Positions 35,967 to 45,498 of a DNA stretch of 63,454 nucleotides are shown here, piece by piece. The stretch covers positions 1-63,454 of the forward strand of contig CAKONV010000010.1 of assembly GCA_934098295.1 (NCBI GenBank), given 5' to 3'. The translations under genes and the position numbers were made by a program. Position 1 is the first letter of the stretch, and the number at the start of each line of letters is the position of its first letter. The notes below the pieces were generated by a model. It saw only the letters and a program-made list of their open reading frames with translations, was not told the origin of the DNA and ran no database searches. Source of the DNA: an uncultured Bacilli bacterium (lineage in GTDB: Bacteria > Bacillota_I > Bacilli_A > ML615J-28 > CAG-313).

Positions 35967-36410
35967 TTAAAAAGCATAAACTTGAATTTTAATCGCAGTA
36001 TGTTTATTATCTTTCGAACGGATAGTGATACTTGCACACCCAGTACCGAAAAATTCAATTGTAGCGGTACCATCACTATTTTTTATAATTTGATAGTCGG
36101 TAACCGATGTATCATAGATGTAATCAATATTTTCATAAGTTGCCGCGATTCTTTCATCACTCTTTTCTAATATTACTTCACATCTAATTTCAACTTTTAA
36201 TCCTTCAACAAAAGGTTTAATTATATATCCTTTATAATCTTTCGATAATTCTTCTGTTTCATCATAATCGGCATAGCCATCGCTTACACAAATGATTTGA
36301 GCAATATATTTTTCTTCATCATATACTCGCATTTTCATTCCTAAAAAACCAACAATTACAATGGCTAAAACATAGATTACGACAATTGATAATATTACTG
36401 ATTTTTTCAT
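35967..36410 (-). CDS. Small membrane-anchored extracytoplasmic protein
   Basis: About 147 residues from ATG at 36410 (AAGGGTG six bases upstream; a GTG at 36419 is less likely). One N-terminal helix (about 5-25), then a beta-rich domain (VTDYQIIKNSDGTATIEFFG) that resembles an Ig-like or cadherin-type fold only loosely. No known family. It starts just after the permease stop, so it probably works with the transporter, for instance as a periplasmic-side adaptor. Confidence 0.7.
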   Translation of the reverse strand: MKKSVILSIVVIYVLAIVIVGFLGMKMRVYDEEKYIAQIICVSDGYADYDETEELSKDYKGYIIKPFVEGLKVEIRCEVILEKSDERIAATYENIDYIYDTSVTDYQIIKNSDGTATIEFFGTGCASITIRSKDNKHTAIKIQVYAF

Positions 36411-36415
36411 AATTA

Positions 36416-38092
36416 TCACCCTTGAATTGAATAATAAAATGCTTTAACTCTTTTTGCAAAAAGAATTGCAATGCCAACAAAATAGCTTCCACTTATTAAC
36501 ATTAATTTAAATACCCCTAAAATTATATTATTTGCAAGTAATGCCTCTGATAATAGTTTGTATGAAATAATAGCATATACAAAAGAAAGTATAAAGGCAA
36601 CGATGGTTGATTTATTTTCATTGGGGTTGTCATCTGTATTTCCAAACGTTGCATATTGTTCATTTTGGGGATTCATAATATCAAGCATAGCACTATAAAC
36701 CATATGGCCATAATGTAAAAACAATATAGCAAGACCAAGAATAAAAATCTCTAAAGCATTAAAATGAACAGAATGTCCAAAGATTGCAACACTAGCAAAA
36801 ATAGTAGGAATTGAAAAAGCGGCATTAAATATTAGTTTTGCAAGAAGAGGATATATCACTAAAATAGGCTTTGTTTTCTTTATATAAGCTGCTCTTCCTT
36901 CTCTACTATAATAAGTAGCTACTAAAGCATTTGATGCAAGAAGGGGTAAGCATATTAACAAAATATTAAATGTGTATATTAATAAGTCCCCAAGTTTTCT
37001 TGTATCCATGGCCTTATATAAAGCATTTAAAAATAAAATTAAAATAGGTACAATGATATAAATTATTAAATAATTTAATGAAATATTAATTGTTCTTAAG
37101 TTAATAATAAACTCTTTATTAATGAATGTCAAATATTTATTATGTACGTGGTTGTTTTTTCCTTCTTTATTACTTTTATTAATTTCAAAATTCTTAGCCA
37201 TCATACTAAAGAATATTGGTCTTGAAATAAAGAATACGATAAAAAATAATGCAACAGTTGTAATAATCATTATGCCTAACTTTAATAAACTAATTACGTT
37301 GATTTGATAATTTAATTTATTACTGTTATATTCACCTAAAACTGTATAAACAAATTTGCTCATAATTGACAATTTACTTTCAATTGCTAATAAGAAATTA
37401 TGAATGTTATTACTGATAGCTGGCCATTGATTCATTAAATCAATATTTTCAGGTATCAATTTGATTAAATAAACAATCAAAACAATTGATGCTACTAAAG
37501 CGATTAAAGATGTTATAAGAGCCACAATCGTATTCTTCTTTAGATATCTAGAAATATACATCATTGGGATTGATAACAAGGCTGCTAATAAAACAACTAA
37601 AGCAATTATAAAAATAAACGGAAGAACAATCCATAAGCACAAAAACCAAGGACTTCTATATGTAAATACCATTGACATAAATAGGGAACAACCAAAAAGA
37701 AAAGGAAATATAAATTCTAAATTCTTTTTTAATTGATACATATAAAATACTATTATCTTTGATACAAATATGTAATTAGTATTAACCGGAAATGTGATTA
37801 ATACTCTATTATCATCGGAAAAATATAAGTTATTCATTAGTTCAAAAGTACTAGAGATAACCATCAATACAAGAATAAAGCTAAATACTAAAATAATTAT
37901 TTTAGGAATGTCTGTTTCTTTAAAAACATATTGTTTGAATAAAAATAATATTACAAAACAAATAGCAGCGACCGCAATAAATTTTAATAGTCCAAATAGA
38001 AGTGTTCTAAATGTTTCTTTTTTGTTGCTTAGGAAACTTAAATCTAATTTATCTCTAAGTTGGATAGCAACCAACGTTTTAAGCTTCTTCAT
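36416..38092 (-). CDS. ABC transporter permease, ABC-2-like, partner of the YwaF/ATPase fusion
   Basis: About 558 residues with roughly twelve hydrophobic segments in two blocks separated by a charged loop near 315-325 (NKSNKEGKNNHVHNK). It resembles the large 'putative ABC exporter' permeases of Bacilli (YtrC/EcsB-like topology), not importers. ATG at 38092 lies inside the end of the upstream gene with GAGGA as ribosome site and is preferred to a TTG at 38116. The 14-bp overlap implies coupled translation with the ATPase fusion. Confidence 0.8.
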   Translation of the reverse strand: MKKLKTLVAIQLRDKLDLSFLSNKKETFRTLLFGLLKFIAVAAICFVILFLFKQYVFKETDIPKIIILVFSFILVLMVISSTFELMNNLYFSDDNRVLITFPVNTNYIFVSKIIVFYMYQLKKNLEFIFPFLFGCSLFMSMVFTYRSPWFLCLWIVLPFIFIIALVVLLAALLSIPMMYISRYLKKNTIVALITSLIALVASIVLIVYLIKLIPENIDLMNQWPAISNNIHNFLLAIESKLSIMSKFVYTVLGEYNSNKLNYQINVISLLKLGIMIITTVALFFIVFFISRPIFFSMMAKNFEINKSNKEGKNNHVHNKYLTFINKEFIINLRTINISLNYLIIYIIVPILILFLNALYKAMDTRKLGDLLIYTFNILLICLPLLASNALVATYYSREGRAAYIKKTKPILVIYPLLAKLIFNAAFSIPTIFASVAIFGHSVHFNALEIFILGLAILFLHYGHMVYSAMLDIMNPQNEQYATFGNTDDNPNENKSTIVAFILSFVYAIISYKLLSEALLANNIILGVFKLMLISGSYFVGIAILFAKRVKAFYYSIQG

Positions 38093-40214
38093 CTTCGTCT
38101 TCCTCGTTATTGCCAATTACATTTAAGTAGAATTCTTCTAAGCTTACACCACTATTTTCTATTTCTTCTACAGTTTTTATACATTGAATTTTACCATGTT
38201 TGATGATAGCTATTCTTTGACATAATTTTTCTACAATATCGATTAAGTGAGAACTAAAGAAAACAATGTTTCCTTCTTCAGCGTGATGTCGCATACACTC
38301 TTTAACTTGATAAATACTATTAGGATCAAGACCAGTTAATGGTTCATCTAGAATCCATACTTTAGGGTTATGTACTAAAGCTGACATTATCGTTATTTTT
38401 TGTTTCATACCATGCGAGTAAGTTTTTATTTTACTGTCTATTGATGATTCAAGTTCAAATAGTTTCACATATTTTTCAATTCTTTCATCACGTTCTTTTT
38501 GTGATACTTCATAGATATCTGCAATATAATTAATATATTCTCTACCTGTAAGTTTTTCATATAAAGCGTAATGGTCAGGAACATAACCAATATTATATTT
38601 TGCTTCGACTGGAGAGGTAGCAACATCAAATCCACAGATATTTATGCTGCCCTCAGTTATTGGTTGAATACCTACTATGCTTTTAATGATTGTTGATTTA
38701 CCAGCCCCATTAGGTCCTAAGAAACCAAATATTTCACCACTATGTACTTCTAATGAAGCATCATGAACGGCATATTTTTTACTTGTTGCATATTTTTTGG
38801 AAAAATGGATCAATTCCATTTTTGCTTCAATATTTTCTGACATAAGCATATCCTTTCTTTCTTTTGAAATAGCTGACATTTTAGCATAAGTATCTTGTTT
38901 CATTGTATGTAATTTCATATGTAATTCATAATGGCTATCAGCTATTCTAAAAAATTCTGCATATACGAACCAAATTGCAAGTCCTAACAAAACATATGTT
39001 AAGAAAAAGCACAATTGATAAACTGGATGAAACTCATAAGTTTTTGAGCCTACTGTTATTACACTTTTAAGATTGTACAATTTCTCAGCCCAATCACCAA
39101 GTTTATCAGCTACATAATCACTATTAATGAAAAAGTAATCTACTTCATGACCATTAGCAGTGAATACAACATTCATAGTTAAAGCTAATGCAAAATAAAA
39201 GAAGAAACCAATCATTGACCATTTAAATTGTTTAATTTTTGGACGTGGGAACACTTTTAATGCAACGATTAGTAGTGGCATAAAAAATGCTATCCAATGG
39301 TTATACCAGAAGTTAAATATTCTCATTGAAAAAATATTTGTCAAATCATCATAGTTAGGCATTAACATTGCAAGAAGTGCACCAAATACATTAATGAAAT
39401 ATGTGAAATAGAACAGTCTTTTCATCTTGAAAATCAAACAAAGAGGAATAATAAACATTGCCGTATTACACAAGTGAAATGGCCAAGTCCATGGTTTAAA
39501 GAAATTAGTATAATTATAATTAACTAAAAAACCAACCATAGTAGCAAGTGATATATACACAAGTGTAAATTTAATAACTTCTTCACTTTTGTTTCGTAAT
39601 AAGAAATATAAAACAAATGGGACAATTACCGCAATATATAAGTATAAACGATGATAAAATCCTAATTTTTTAGGAACAATTGCTTGTTTAGAATATCCAA
39701 ACATAAATTGAAAGAAGTATGAAGGAAGGGTAGCAATCATCATTAATAAGAAAATACCAATCATAATACCTACATCTTTTTTGTTTATATTCTTTATTCC
39801 TTCCATCAAAATATAGTAAAGACTAATAATCGTACCCAAAACCAATTCTAACGGATAACAAACCATAAGAACACTAAATTTAAATGATCCTTGTAAAAGG
39901 AAAATAATTTGATAAAATACACATGCATTTAAGATAAAAACAATTATAGGAATATATTTAACCAAATTATTAAGTACTTTAATATTATAATGCGGCCTTA
40001 ACAAGACTATAAAAATAGCTGTATAATCAAGCCATATCGCAAAAAGTGCAATTGCAGTTATTACTTTTGAAAAAGGAGATGAACCTAATCCAATATATGA
40101 ACCTATTTGTTGTTTATAACAAAAAAGTCTTACTGTAAAAATGACCGTTAATACTAAGGGTATTATTTTTGTAAATATGAGTTGACCCTTTTTACCTTTT
40201 AATTTTTCTATCAT
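38079..40214 (-). CDS. YwaF/TP0381-like membrane domain fused to an ABC ATPase
   Basis: 711 residues. Residues about 1-425 contain some ten transmembrane helices, with the YwaF-family signature region PWTWPFHLCN at 241-250 and ANGHEVDYFF near 353. A charged linker (425-465) leads to an ABC ATPase with Walker A GPNGAGKST (500-508), signature YSHGMKQK, Walker B WILDEPLTGLD and switch SSHL, of the DrrA/EcsA export type. The fold join is continuous, with no stop or frame change. I know the two modules as separate proteins; the fusion is unusual. With the permease encoded next it should form an exporter or lipid/surface-protein maturation machine. Confidence 0.88.
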   Translation of the reverse strand: MIEKLKGKKGQLIFTKIIPLVLTVIFTVRLFCYKQQIGSYIGLGSSPFSKVITAIALFAIWLDYTAIFIVLLRPHYNIKVLNNLVKYIPIIVFILNACVFYQIIFLLQGSFKFSVLMVCYPLELVLGTIISLYYILMEGIKNINKKDVGIMIGIFLLMMIATLPSYFFQFMFGYSKQAIVPKKLGFYHRLYLYIAVIVPFVLYFLLRNKSEEVIKFTLVYISLATMVGFLVNYNYTNFFKPWTWPFHLCNTAMFIIPLCLIFKMKRLFYFTYFINVFGALLAMLMPNYDDLTNIFSMRIFNFWYNHWIAFFMPLLIVALKVFPRPKIKQFKWSMIGFFFYFALALTMNVVFTANGHEVDYFFINSDYVADKLGDWAEKLYNLKSVITVGSKTYEFHPVYQLCFFLTYVLLGLAIWFVYAEFFRIADSHYELHMKLHTMKQDTYAKMSAISKERKDMLMSENIEAKMELIHFSKKYATSKKYAVHDASLEVHSGEIFGFLGPNGAGKSTIIKSIVGIQPITEGSINICGFDVATSPVEAKYNIGYVPDHYALYEKLTGREYINYIADIYEVSQKERDERIEKYVKLFELESSIDSKIKTYSHGMKQKITIMSALVHNPKVWILDEPLTGLDPNSIYQVKECMRHHAEEGNIVFFSSHLIDIVEKLCQRIAIIKHGKIQCIKTVEEIENSGVSLEEFYLNVIGNNEEDEDEEA

Positions 40215-40439
40215 ATAATCAAAATTTCCTTTTTATATTTAATCGCACATATATAATATTTGACCATGTATATATAGCAATCCCATTATAACTATTCTTA
40301 TTTTACTCTTTTTTATTCTTTTTTTCAAGCATTATCATATTAGAATGCATAAAAAGATAATTAGAATGCACATTTGCTTCTTTTAAAATACCTATTATTA
40401 TACGTTTCTATTTTTCTTTTTTGTCCGCACTTTTTCGAT

Positions 40440-41111
40440 TTAAAGTAATTTTCTTATATCTTCAACTTTTAAAATTTCGCTTTCTTTTAGATTATCTATT
40501 TTTATTTTTCCAATTCGAATTCTTTTTAAGGTCACAACTTTATTTGATTCTCTTTGTACCAATTTTCTAATTTGGTGATACTTTCCTTCTTCTAGTATTA
40601 TTTTAAAAGTATAATCATCAACGAATTGTGCCTTAGCTTTTTTGGTTATTTTGCCTTTGATTTCGATAGATTCTTGAATATTTTTAATAAATTGATTATC
40701 AATTTTTTCCTTAGTTATGACTAAATATTCTTTTTCAATATGATTTTTTTCTGATAAAAGTTCTTCTTGAAGATAGCCATCATTAGTTAAAATCAACAAT
40801 CCTTCTGAATCTTTATCGAGTCTTCCAACTGAAAATATTCTTTCTTTTATATTAATATTATTTTTTAAACCATTGGTTAGTGTTGATACATTTGAACAAA
40901 TAATACCACGAGGTTTGTAGTATAAATAATAAACATTAGGTATTTCTTTTATAATGTTACCACATACTTTGACTTCATCACCATTCCTTATTATATAAGA
41001 AATATTTTTTACCTCATTATTTACCAAAATCTTCTTATCGTTATTAAGTTTTATAACTTCGCTTTTTGTGTAATTTCCATAATTTTTTACATAGTTATAT
41101 AATCTTATCAT
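40440..41111 (-). CDS. Pseudouridine synthase, RsuA/RluB/E/F family
   Basis: 223 residues: short N-terminal S4-like RNA-binding segment (about 1-55, VIKLNNDKKILVNNEV-type) and the catalytic domain with GRLDKDSEGLLILTNDG (catalytic Asp) near 100, YLVITKEKI and EGKYHQIRKLV. It isomerises a uridine of rRNA to pseudouridine; 16S position 516 (RsuA) is the commonest role of single-copy members, but large-subunit targets are possible. It follows the RluA-type gene by 3 bp in one operon. Confidence 0.9.
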   Translation of the reverse strand: MIRLYNYVKNYGNYTKSEVIKLNNDKKILVNNEVKNISYIIRNGDEVKVCGNIIKEIPNVYYLYYKPRGIICSNVSTLTNGLKNNINIKERIFSVGRLDKDSEGLLILTNDGYLQEELLSEKNHIEKEYLVITKEKIDNQFIKNIQESIEIKGKITKKAKAQFVDDYTFKIILEEGKYHQIRKLVQRESNKVVTLKRIRIGKIKIDNLKESEILKVEDIRKLL

Positions 41112-41114
41112 AAA

Positions 41115-42107
41115 TTATAATTTAAACATTTTCTTAAGTTCAAAAGGAACTTTTGCCTTGAAGGTTAATAAATTACCTGTTATAGGATCTTTAATAACTA
41201 GACATGAGGCATGAAGTCCTAATCTTTTAATTGGGTTAGTAGGATTGCCATATTTATCATCACCAACAACAGGATGTCCAATTGAAGCCATTGCTACTCT
41301 AATTTGGTTCTTTCGTCCTGTTTCAATTATCACATCTAATAGCGAATATTTAGTTGTATTAGCTAAAAGGTGATAATTAGTAATCGCCTTAAGTCCATTA
41401 CCAGCTTCGCAAGAATCATACATTAAATTAGTGCTTGTTTCTTTCAACCATGAAATTATAGTATCATCTTTTTTCTCCATAATTCCTTCAACCACAGCTG
41501 TATATTCTCTTTTTTTAACTAATTTATTCCAGTTTTTAATTAACAATTCTTTTAATTCATAGTTTTTTACAAACATTAAAACACCAGATGTTTCTTTATC
41601 AATACGATGAACCTGAAAAGCCCTTTGATTTACATTATATTTTTGCATGTACTCTAGAACCAATTTATAAGCCGTATCTGTTTTTTCTTTATCTGATTCA
41701 ATCGTTAATAGTCCTGAAGGTTTGTTTATTACCAAATAATTGTCATCCTCATATATTATATCTAGTTTTAAGGGGACTTTGTTATGGGGTGAATCTACCT
41801 TTTTAGTGGCCATTTTTTCAAAAGGAACTTTTGATATTTGTACCATATCGCCACGATATAATTGATAATTAAATTGACTTACACCAAGTCCATTGACACC
41901 AACAAAGTGTTTAGATAAAAGCATTTTAACATTGTTTCGCGATTGATCACGATAAATATTTAATAAAAAGTCTAATAAAAGTGACTCTTTGTTAACTTCA
42001 TATTCTTTCATATTCTTTACTTGATAAGCTTTTCTTTTATTATAAATAAAATTTTGATGTTCTTTTTCTTTTTGTTTCCAATATTTTAATTCATTTTTAC
42101 TAGGCAT
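41115..42107 (-). CDS. Pseudouridine synthase, RluA family
   Basis: 330 residues: N-terminal S4 domain (LLDFLLNIYRDQSRNNVKML) and a catalytic domain with the RluA motif VHRIDKETSGVLMFVKN (catalytic Asp) near 165, plus GRKNQIRVAMASIGHPVVGD near 265. It modifies 23S rRNA or tRNA uridines. The first 35 residues are a charged lysine-rich extension. First gene of a two-gene pseudouridine synthase operon downstream of serS. Confidence 0.92.
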   Translation of the reverse strand: MPSKNELKYWKQKEKEHQNFIYNKRKAYQVKNMKEYEVNKESLLLDFLLNIYRDQSRNNVKMLLSKHFVGVNGLGVSQFNYQLYRGDMVQISKVPFEKMATKKVDSPHNKVPLKLDIIYEDDNYLVINKPSGLLTIESDKEKTDTAYKLVLEYMQKYNVNQRAFQVHRIDKETSGVLMFVKNYELKELLIKNWNKLVKKREYTAVVEGIMEKKDDTIISWLKETSTNLMYDSCEAGNGLKAITNYHLLANTTKYSLLDVIIETGRKNQIRVAMASIGHPVVGDDKYGNPTNPIKRLGLHASCLVIKDPITGNLLTFKAKVPFELKKMFKL

Positions 42108-42129
42108 TATTTGTCTCCTCTAAAGAATT

Positions 42130-42162
42130 AAGACCCATCTATTTAGAAAAATGATGGGTCTT
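42130..42162. terminator. Hairpin between serS and the RluA-type gene
   Basis: 10-bp perfect stem AAGACCCATC / GATGGGTCTT with 13-base loop. The U-run is weak on the minus strand, so termination after serS may be partial. Confidence 0.65.
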
Positions 42163-42177
42163 ATTAGTTTTTTGTTA

Positions 42178-43467
42178 TTATTTATTTTTAGGTGTTAAAA
42201 TTGTAAGTCCACCCATATATGGTTGTAGTGCTTTTGGAACGCTTATGCTGCCATCTTCATTATAATTATTTTCAATTACTGCAATTAATCCACGAGGACT
42301 AGCAACAACTGTATTGTTTAAAGTGTGGCATAGATATGTACCATTTTCGCCTTTAGTTTTAATTCCCAAACGACGAGCTTGAGCATCACCTAGAGTAGAA
42401 CAGCTTCCAACTTCAAAATATTTCTTTTGACGAGGTGACCAAGCTTCAACATCGCATGACTTAACTTTTAAATCAGCTAAATCACCTGAACAACACTCTA
42501 AAGTTCTTACAGGAACATCAAGACTTCTAAAGAATTCTACTGTATAACTCCACATTTTATTATACCATTCCATTGAATCTTCTGGTTTACAAATAACAAC
42601 CATTTCTTGTTTTTCAAATTGATGTACACGATATAATCCTCTTTCTTCTAGACCATGTGCACCAACTTCTTTTCTAAAACAAGGACTATATGATGTTAAA
42701 GTAAGTGGTAAAGATTTTTCAGGAATGATTTGACCTTTAAATTTACCAATCATTGAGTGTTCAGATGTACCAATAAGATATAAATCTTCACCTTCAATTT
42801 TATACATCATTGCACCCATTTCTTCAAAACTCATTACACCATTTACTACATCGCTGTGAATCATAAATGGTGGAACACAGTAAGTAAATTCTTTATTAAT
42901 CATAAAATCACGAGCGTATGATAACATTGCGGAATGAAGACGAGCAATATCACCCATTAAATAATAGAAACCATTTCCGCTTGTTCTTCCAGCAGCATCT
43001 TTATCTAATCCATTAAATTTTGAAATAATATCAGCATGATATGGAATTTCGTAGTTTGGAACCACTGGTTCACCATACTTTGTATTTTCAACATTGAAAC
43101 TGTCATCTTTTCCAATTGGAACGCTTTTATCAATGATGTTAGGAATAACCATCATTTTTTCTTTTAAGCTATTAGACATACTTGTTTCATCCTCTTCGAT
43201 TGAAACAAGCATATTATTGATTTCAACAACTCTTTCTTTAATAACATTGGCCTCATCAATTTTCTTTTCTCTCATTAATGAACCAATTCTACTACTTAAT
43301 TCATTTCTTTCTTTTCTTAAATTATCGCCTTTGGCTTTTAATTCTCTAATTTTTTTGTCTAATTCAATTACTTCATCTACTAATGGAAGTTTTTTATCTT
43401 GAAATTTATTCTTTATATTTTTCTTTACAATTTCAGGATTTTCACGTACAAATTTAATATCTAACAT
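42178..43467 (-). CDS. serS: Seryl-tRNA synthetase
   Basis: 429 residues, standard length. N-terminal long-armed coiled coil (about 30-100), then the class II core: motif 2 SPCFRKEVGAHGLEERGLYR near 265-285 with QFEKQEM, and motif 3 NGTYLCHTLNNTVVASPRGL near 385-405. It charges tRNA-Ser (and tRNA-Sec) with serine. GAGGG ribosome site. I see no T-box-like leader in the 70-bp upstream gap. Confidence 0.98.
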   Translation of the reverse strand: MLDIKFVRENPEIVKKNIKNKFQDKKLPLVDEVIELDKKIRELKAKGDNLRKERNELSSRIGSLMREKKIDEANVIKERVVEINNMLVSIEEDETSMSNSLKEKMMVIPNIIDKSVPIGKDDSFNVENTKYGEPVVPNYEIPYHADIISKFNGLDKDAAGRTSGNGFYYLMGDIARLHSAMLSYARDFMINKEFTYCVPPFMIHSDVVNGVMSFEEMGAMMYKIEGEDLYLIGTSEHSMIGKFKGQIIPEKSLPLTLTSYSPCFRKEVGAHGLEERGLYRVHQFEKQEMVVICKPEDSMEWYNKMWSYTVEFFRSLDVPVRTLECCSGDLADLKVKSCDVEAWSPRQKKYFEVGSCSTLGDAQARRLGIKTKGENGTYLCHTLNNTVVASPRGLIAVIENNYNEDGSISVPKALQPYMGGLTILTPKNK

Positions 43468-43537
43468 AAGTTTTCCCTCTTTATCTTATTTATTAACTCT
43501 ATTTTACCACATTTTAGTTATTTATTGCATTAATATG

Positions 43538-44602
43538 CTAATCATTTATTATTTTTTCAAAATTCATCGTTTCAATTTTGTTTTCAAATGATGTTTCAAT
43601 TGAATATTTAATAGGAGTTTTGTCTCCTAAAGATTTGATTAATCCCTTATTATCAACTCTTTCATCATTTACAATTAATTTTATTTTATAACCTTCTTTT
43701 TCAAATTTTCTAAAATTTGTTTCTACTTCTATTAAATGTAATAAGTGTGGCCAAAGGTTAGCTGTTCTAATTGTTTGTGGACAATTTTTACCACTAAAAT
43801 AATGATGTTGTTTTACATCAAAGATATTTAAATTATTTTCATCTAACAATTTAGCTACGAGTTTTGCGGTTTTTTGATATATATAATATAAATTACATCC
43901 TTGATTGATACAAGATTCAATTCCTATTGAATTATTATTACCGCCTCTATTAGCAATTAGACCATAAGAGTCATTATAATATATCTCTCCCATATAGTAT
44001 CTACCATTTTTAATTACAATCAAAAGTCCTTGATCATTAATATCATCGGTGTTACATATTTCTTCTTTACCACCAATAATTTTTGTAGGAGCCTTTATTA
44101 ATGTTTTCTTATCATTTATATAAAAATAGCCATCATTATTTATCGAAAGTTTTATCTTTCCCTCATTTTCAACCCCTGTATCATATAACTTATAATCATA
44201 CTTAGTAGAATCTCCAGCATGATAAGCTATTTCATTATCGGGTATGTTATGATATATATTATCATCACCAACAACATATTGAAAACTTGCGGCATATGGA
44301 GCAAGAGTATCCATTAATTTTTGATTATAAACAGTGTTGCTCCAAAATAAAGCTGTATGAGAATCTAAACTATCACCAGTGTCATGAATAGTTATATATT
44401 TTTTATCTCTTATTCGTAAGTCACGATTTTGATTATCTTGAGGAGCAATGTTTTCGATAACATTTAATTTTTCAAATAAGTATGGTGTTAAACTAGATAT
44501 TAAATGATAATCATAACTAAATTGCCAACCTATTACTTTAATGTTCTTATCAATTATTTTTTCTTCATTTAATTGTGAAAAATATTCTAATACTTTATTC
44601 AT
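43538..44602 (-). CDS. N-acetylmuramoyl-L-alanine amidase, Amidase_2/PGRP fold
   Basis: 354 residues with the T7-lysozyme/PGRP fold: zinc ligands in TIHDTGD (His near 74) and in KQHHYFSGKNCPQTIR (His and Cys near 265-273), plus AYHAGDST and NNNSIGIES. The catalytic domain contains an insertion of about 75 residues before NNNSIG. There is no signal peptide or anchor, so it may act at lysis, on recycled muropeptides, or be exported in another way. It should cut the bond between muramic acid and the stem peptide. The ribosome site is weak. Confidence 0.85.
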   Translation of the reverse strand: MNKVLEYFSQLNEEKIIDKNIKVIGWQFSYDYHLISSLTPYLFEKLNVIENIAPQDNQNRDLRIRDKKYITIHDTGDSLDSHTALFWSNTVYNQKLMDTLAPYAASFQYVVGDDNIYHNIPDNEIAYHAGDSTKYDYKLYDTGVENEGKIKLSINNDGYFYINDKKTLIKAPTKIIGGKEEICNTDDINDQGLLIVIKNGRYYMGEIYYNDSYGLIANRGGNNNSIGIESCINQGCNLYYIYQKTAKLVAKLLDENNLNIFDVKQHHYFSGKNCPQTIRTANLWPHLLHLIEVETNFRKFEKEGYKIKLIVNDERVDNKGLIKSLGDKTPIKYSIETSFENKIETMNFEKIIND

Positions 44603-44657
44603 TTCTTCTATAATATAAACATATAATATTCATTTACATGTTTATTTTTCCTTTCCT

Positions 44658-45302
44658 CTAGTAATTGATTATATCCTTTTTGTATTTTCTTACATATTTA
44701 GGCTTATTAACTTTACAGGTTCCAAAATCAGTATATACTGCTGTCATGTTAACAATTGTATTATTTTCTTTATTTTTGACTTTAACTATAACCTTATACT
44801 TATCAAGATAAATACTAGCATATTTAGAAACATAACATTGTTGTATATCATCAAAAGTAAAATCTGCATTAAAATTGGTAATAAACTCTTTTGTATATTG
44901 TTTGTTTTTATCATAAATTGCTTTTGTTATCTCTTCTTTGATATAAGTAAGGCTAGGACTATTCCCTGTCGTATCCGTTTGATATATATAATCGTAATAC
45001 TTTTCTTTTTCTTTTTCTGAATATACTTTTGTTATTACTTTTTCATCTTTACTATCAACTTGCTTGCTGCAAGTTTCTTTGTACATAACATTTTCGTTCA
45101 TCCATACTTTATATTCAACATTATTAATTATCTTACCTAAAAATTGTTCTTGATAATTTACTGTTAACGTAAAATTTTCTTTATTTAAATATTCTAAAAA
45201 AGACTCTAAATCATTTTTATTAAAACGAACTGATTTTTTTTTACACGAAACTAGTGATAGTAATATTATGGAAAAACTAATAATTAAAAATATCTTCTTC
45301 AT
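44658..45302 (-). CDS. Putative lipoprotein of unknown function
   Basis: 214 residues. Lipobox SLVSC (Cys20) after a typical signal helix, then a Lys/Asp/Glu/Tyr-rich soluble domain of mixed strands, resembling the LolA/LppX-like fold of other Firmicutes lipoproteins only by general pattern. No catalytic motif. Upstream of the amidase in the same direction with a 55-bp gap. Confidence 0.75.
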   Translation of the reverse strand: MKKIFLIISFSIILLSLVSCKKKSVRFNKNDLESFLEYLNKENFTLTVNYQEQFLGKIINNVEYKVWMNENVMYKETCSKQVDSKDEKVITKVYSEKEKEKYYDYIYQTDTTGNSPSLTYIKEEITKAIYDKNKQYTKEFITNFNADFTFDDIQQCYVSKYASIYLDKYKVIVKVKNKENNTIVNMTAVYTDFGTCKVNKPKYVRKYKKDIINY

Positions 45303-45498
45303 TTTCTCTTTTCCTTAGCATCTAATTCAAGTATTACTTGAATACTTATGTTTATTATATCATACTTTAAGATTAACATAAGTTTTTTTAAACTCTTATT
45401 TTTCATGATTATTAAAAAATTAAACCATTTAATTACTTTTTTATAAAAAATGTGCTATCATAATATAGTATATTTTTATAAAGCATGGAGGCTACATA

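Noticed and set aside
40325..40380. Short direct repeat ATTAGAATGCA (two copies) before the YwaF/ABC operon
   Set aside because: Only two short copies in very AT-rich DNA and no link to a promoter that I can define.
43468..43537. T-box leader upstream of serS
   Set aside because: The gap is only 70 bases, T-rich, with no conserved T-box sequence or terminator hairpin.
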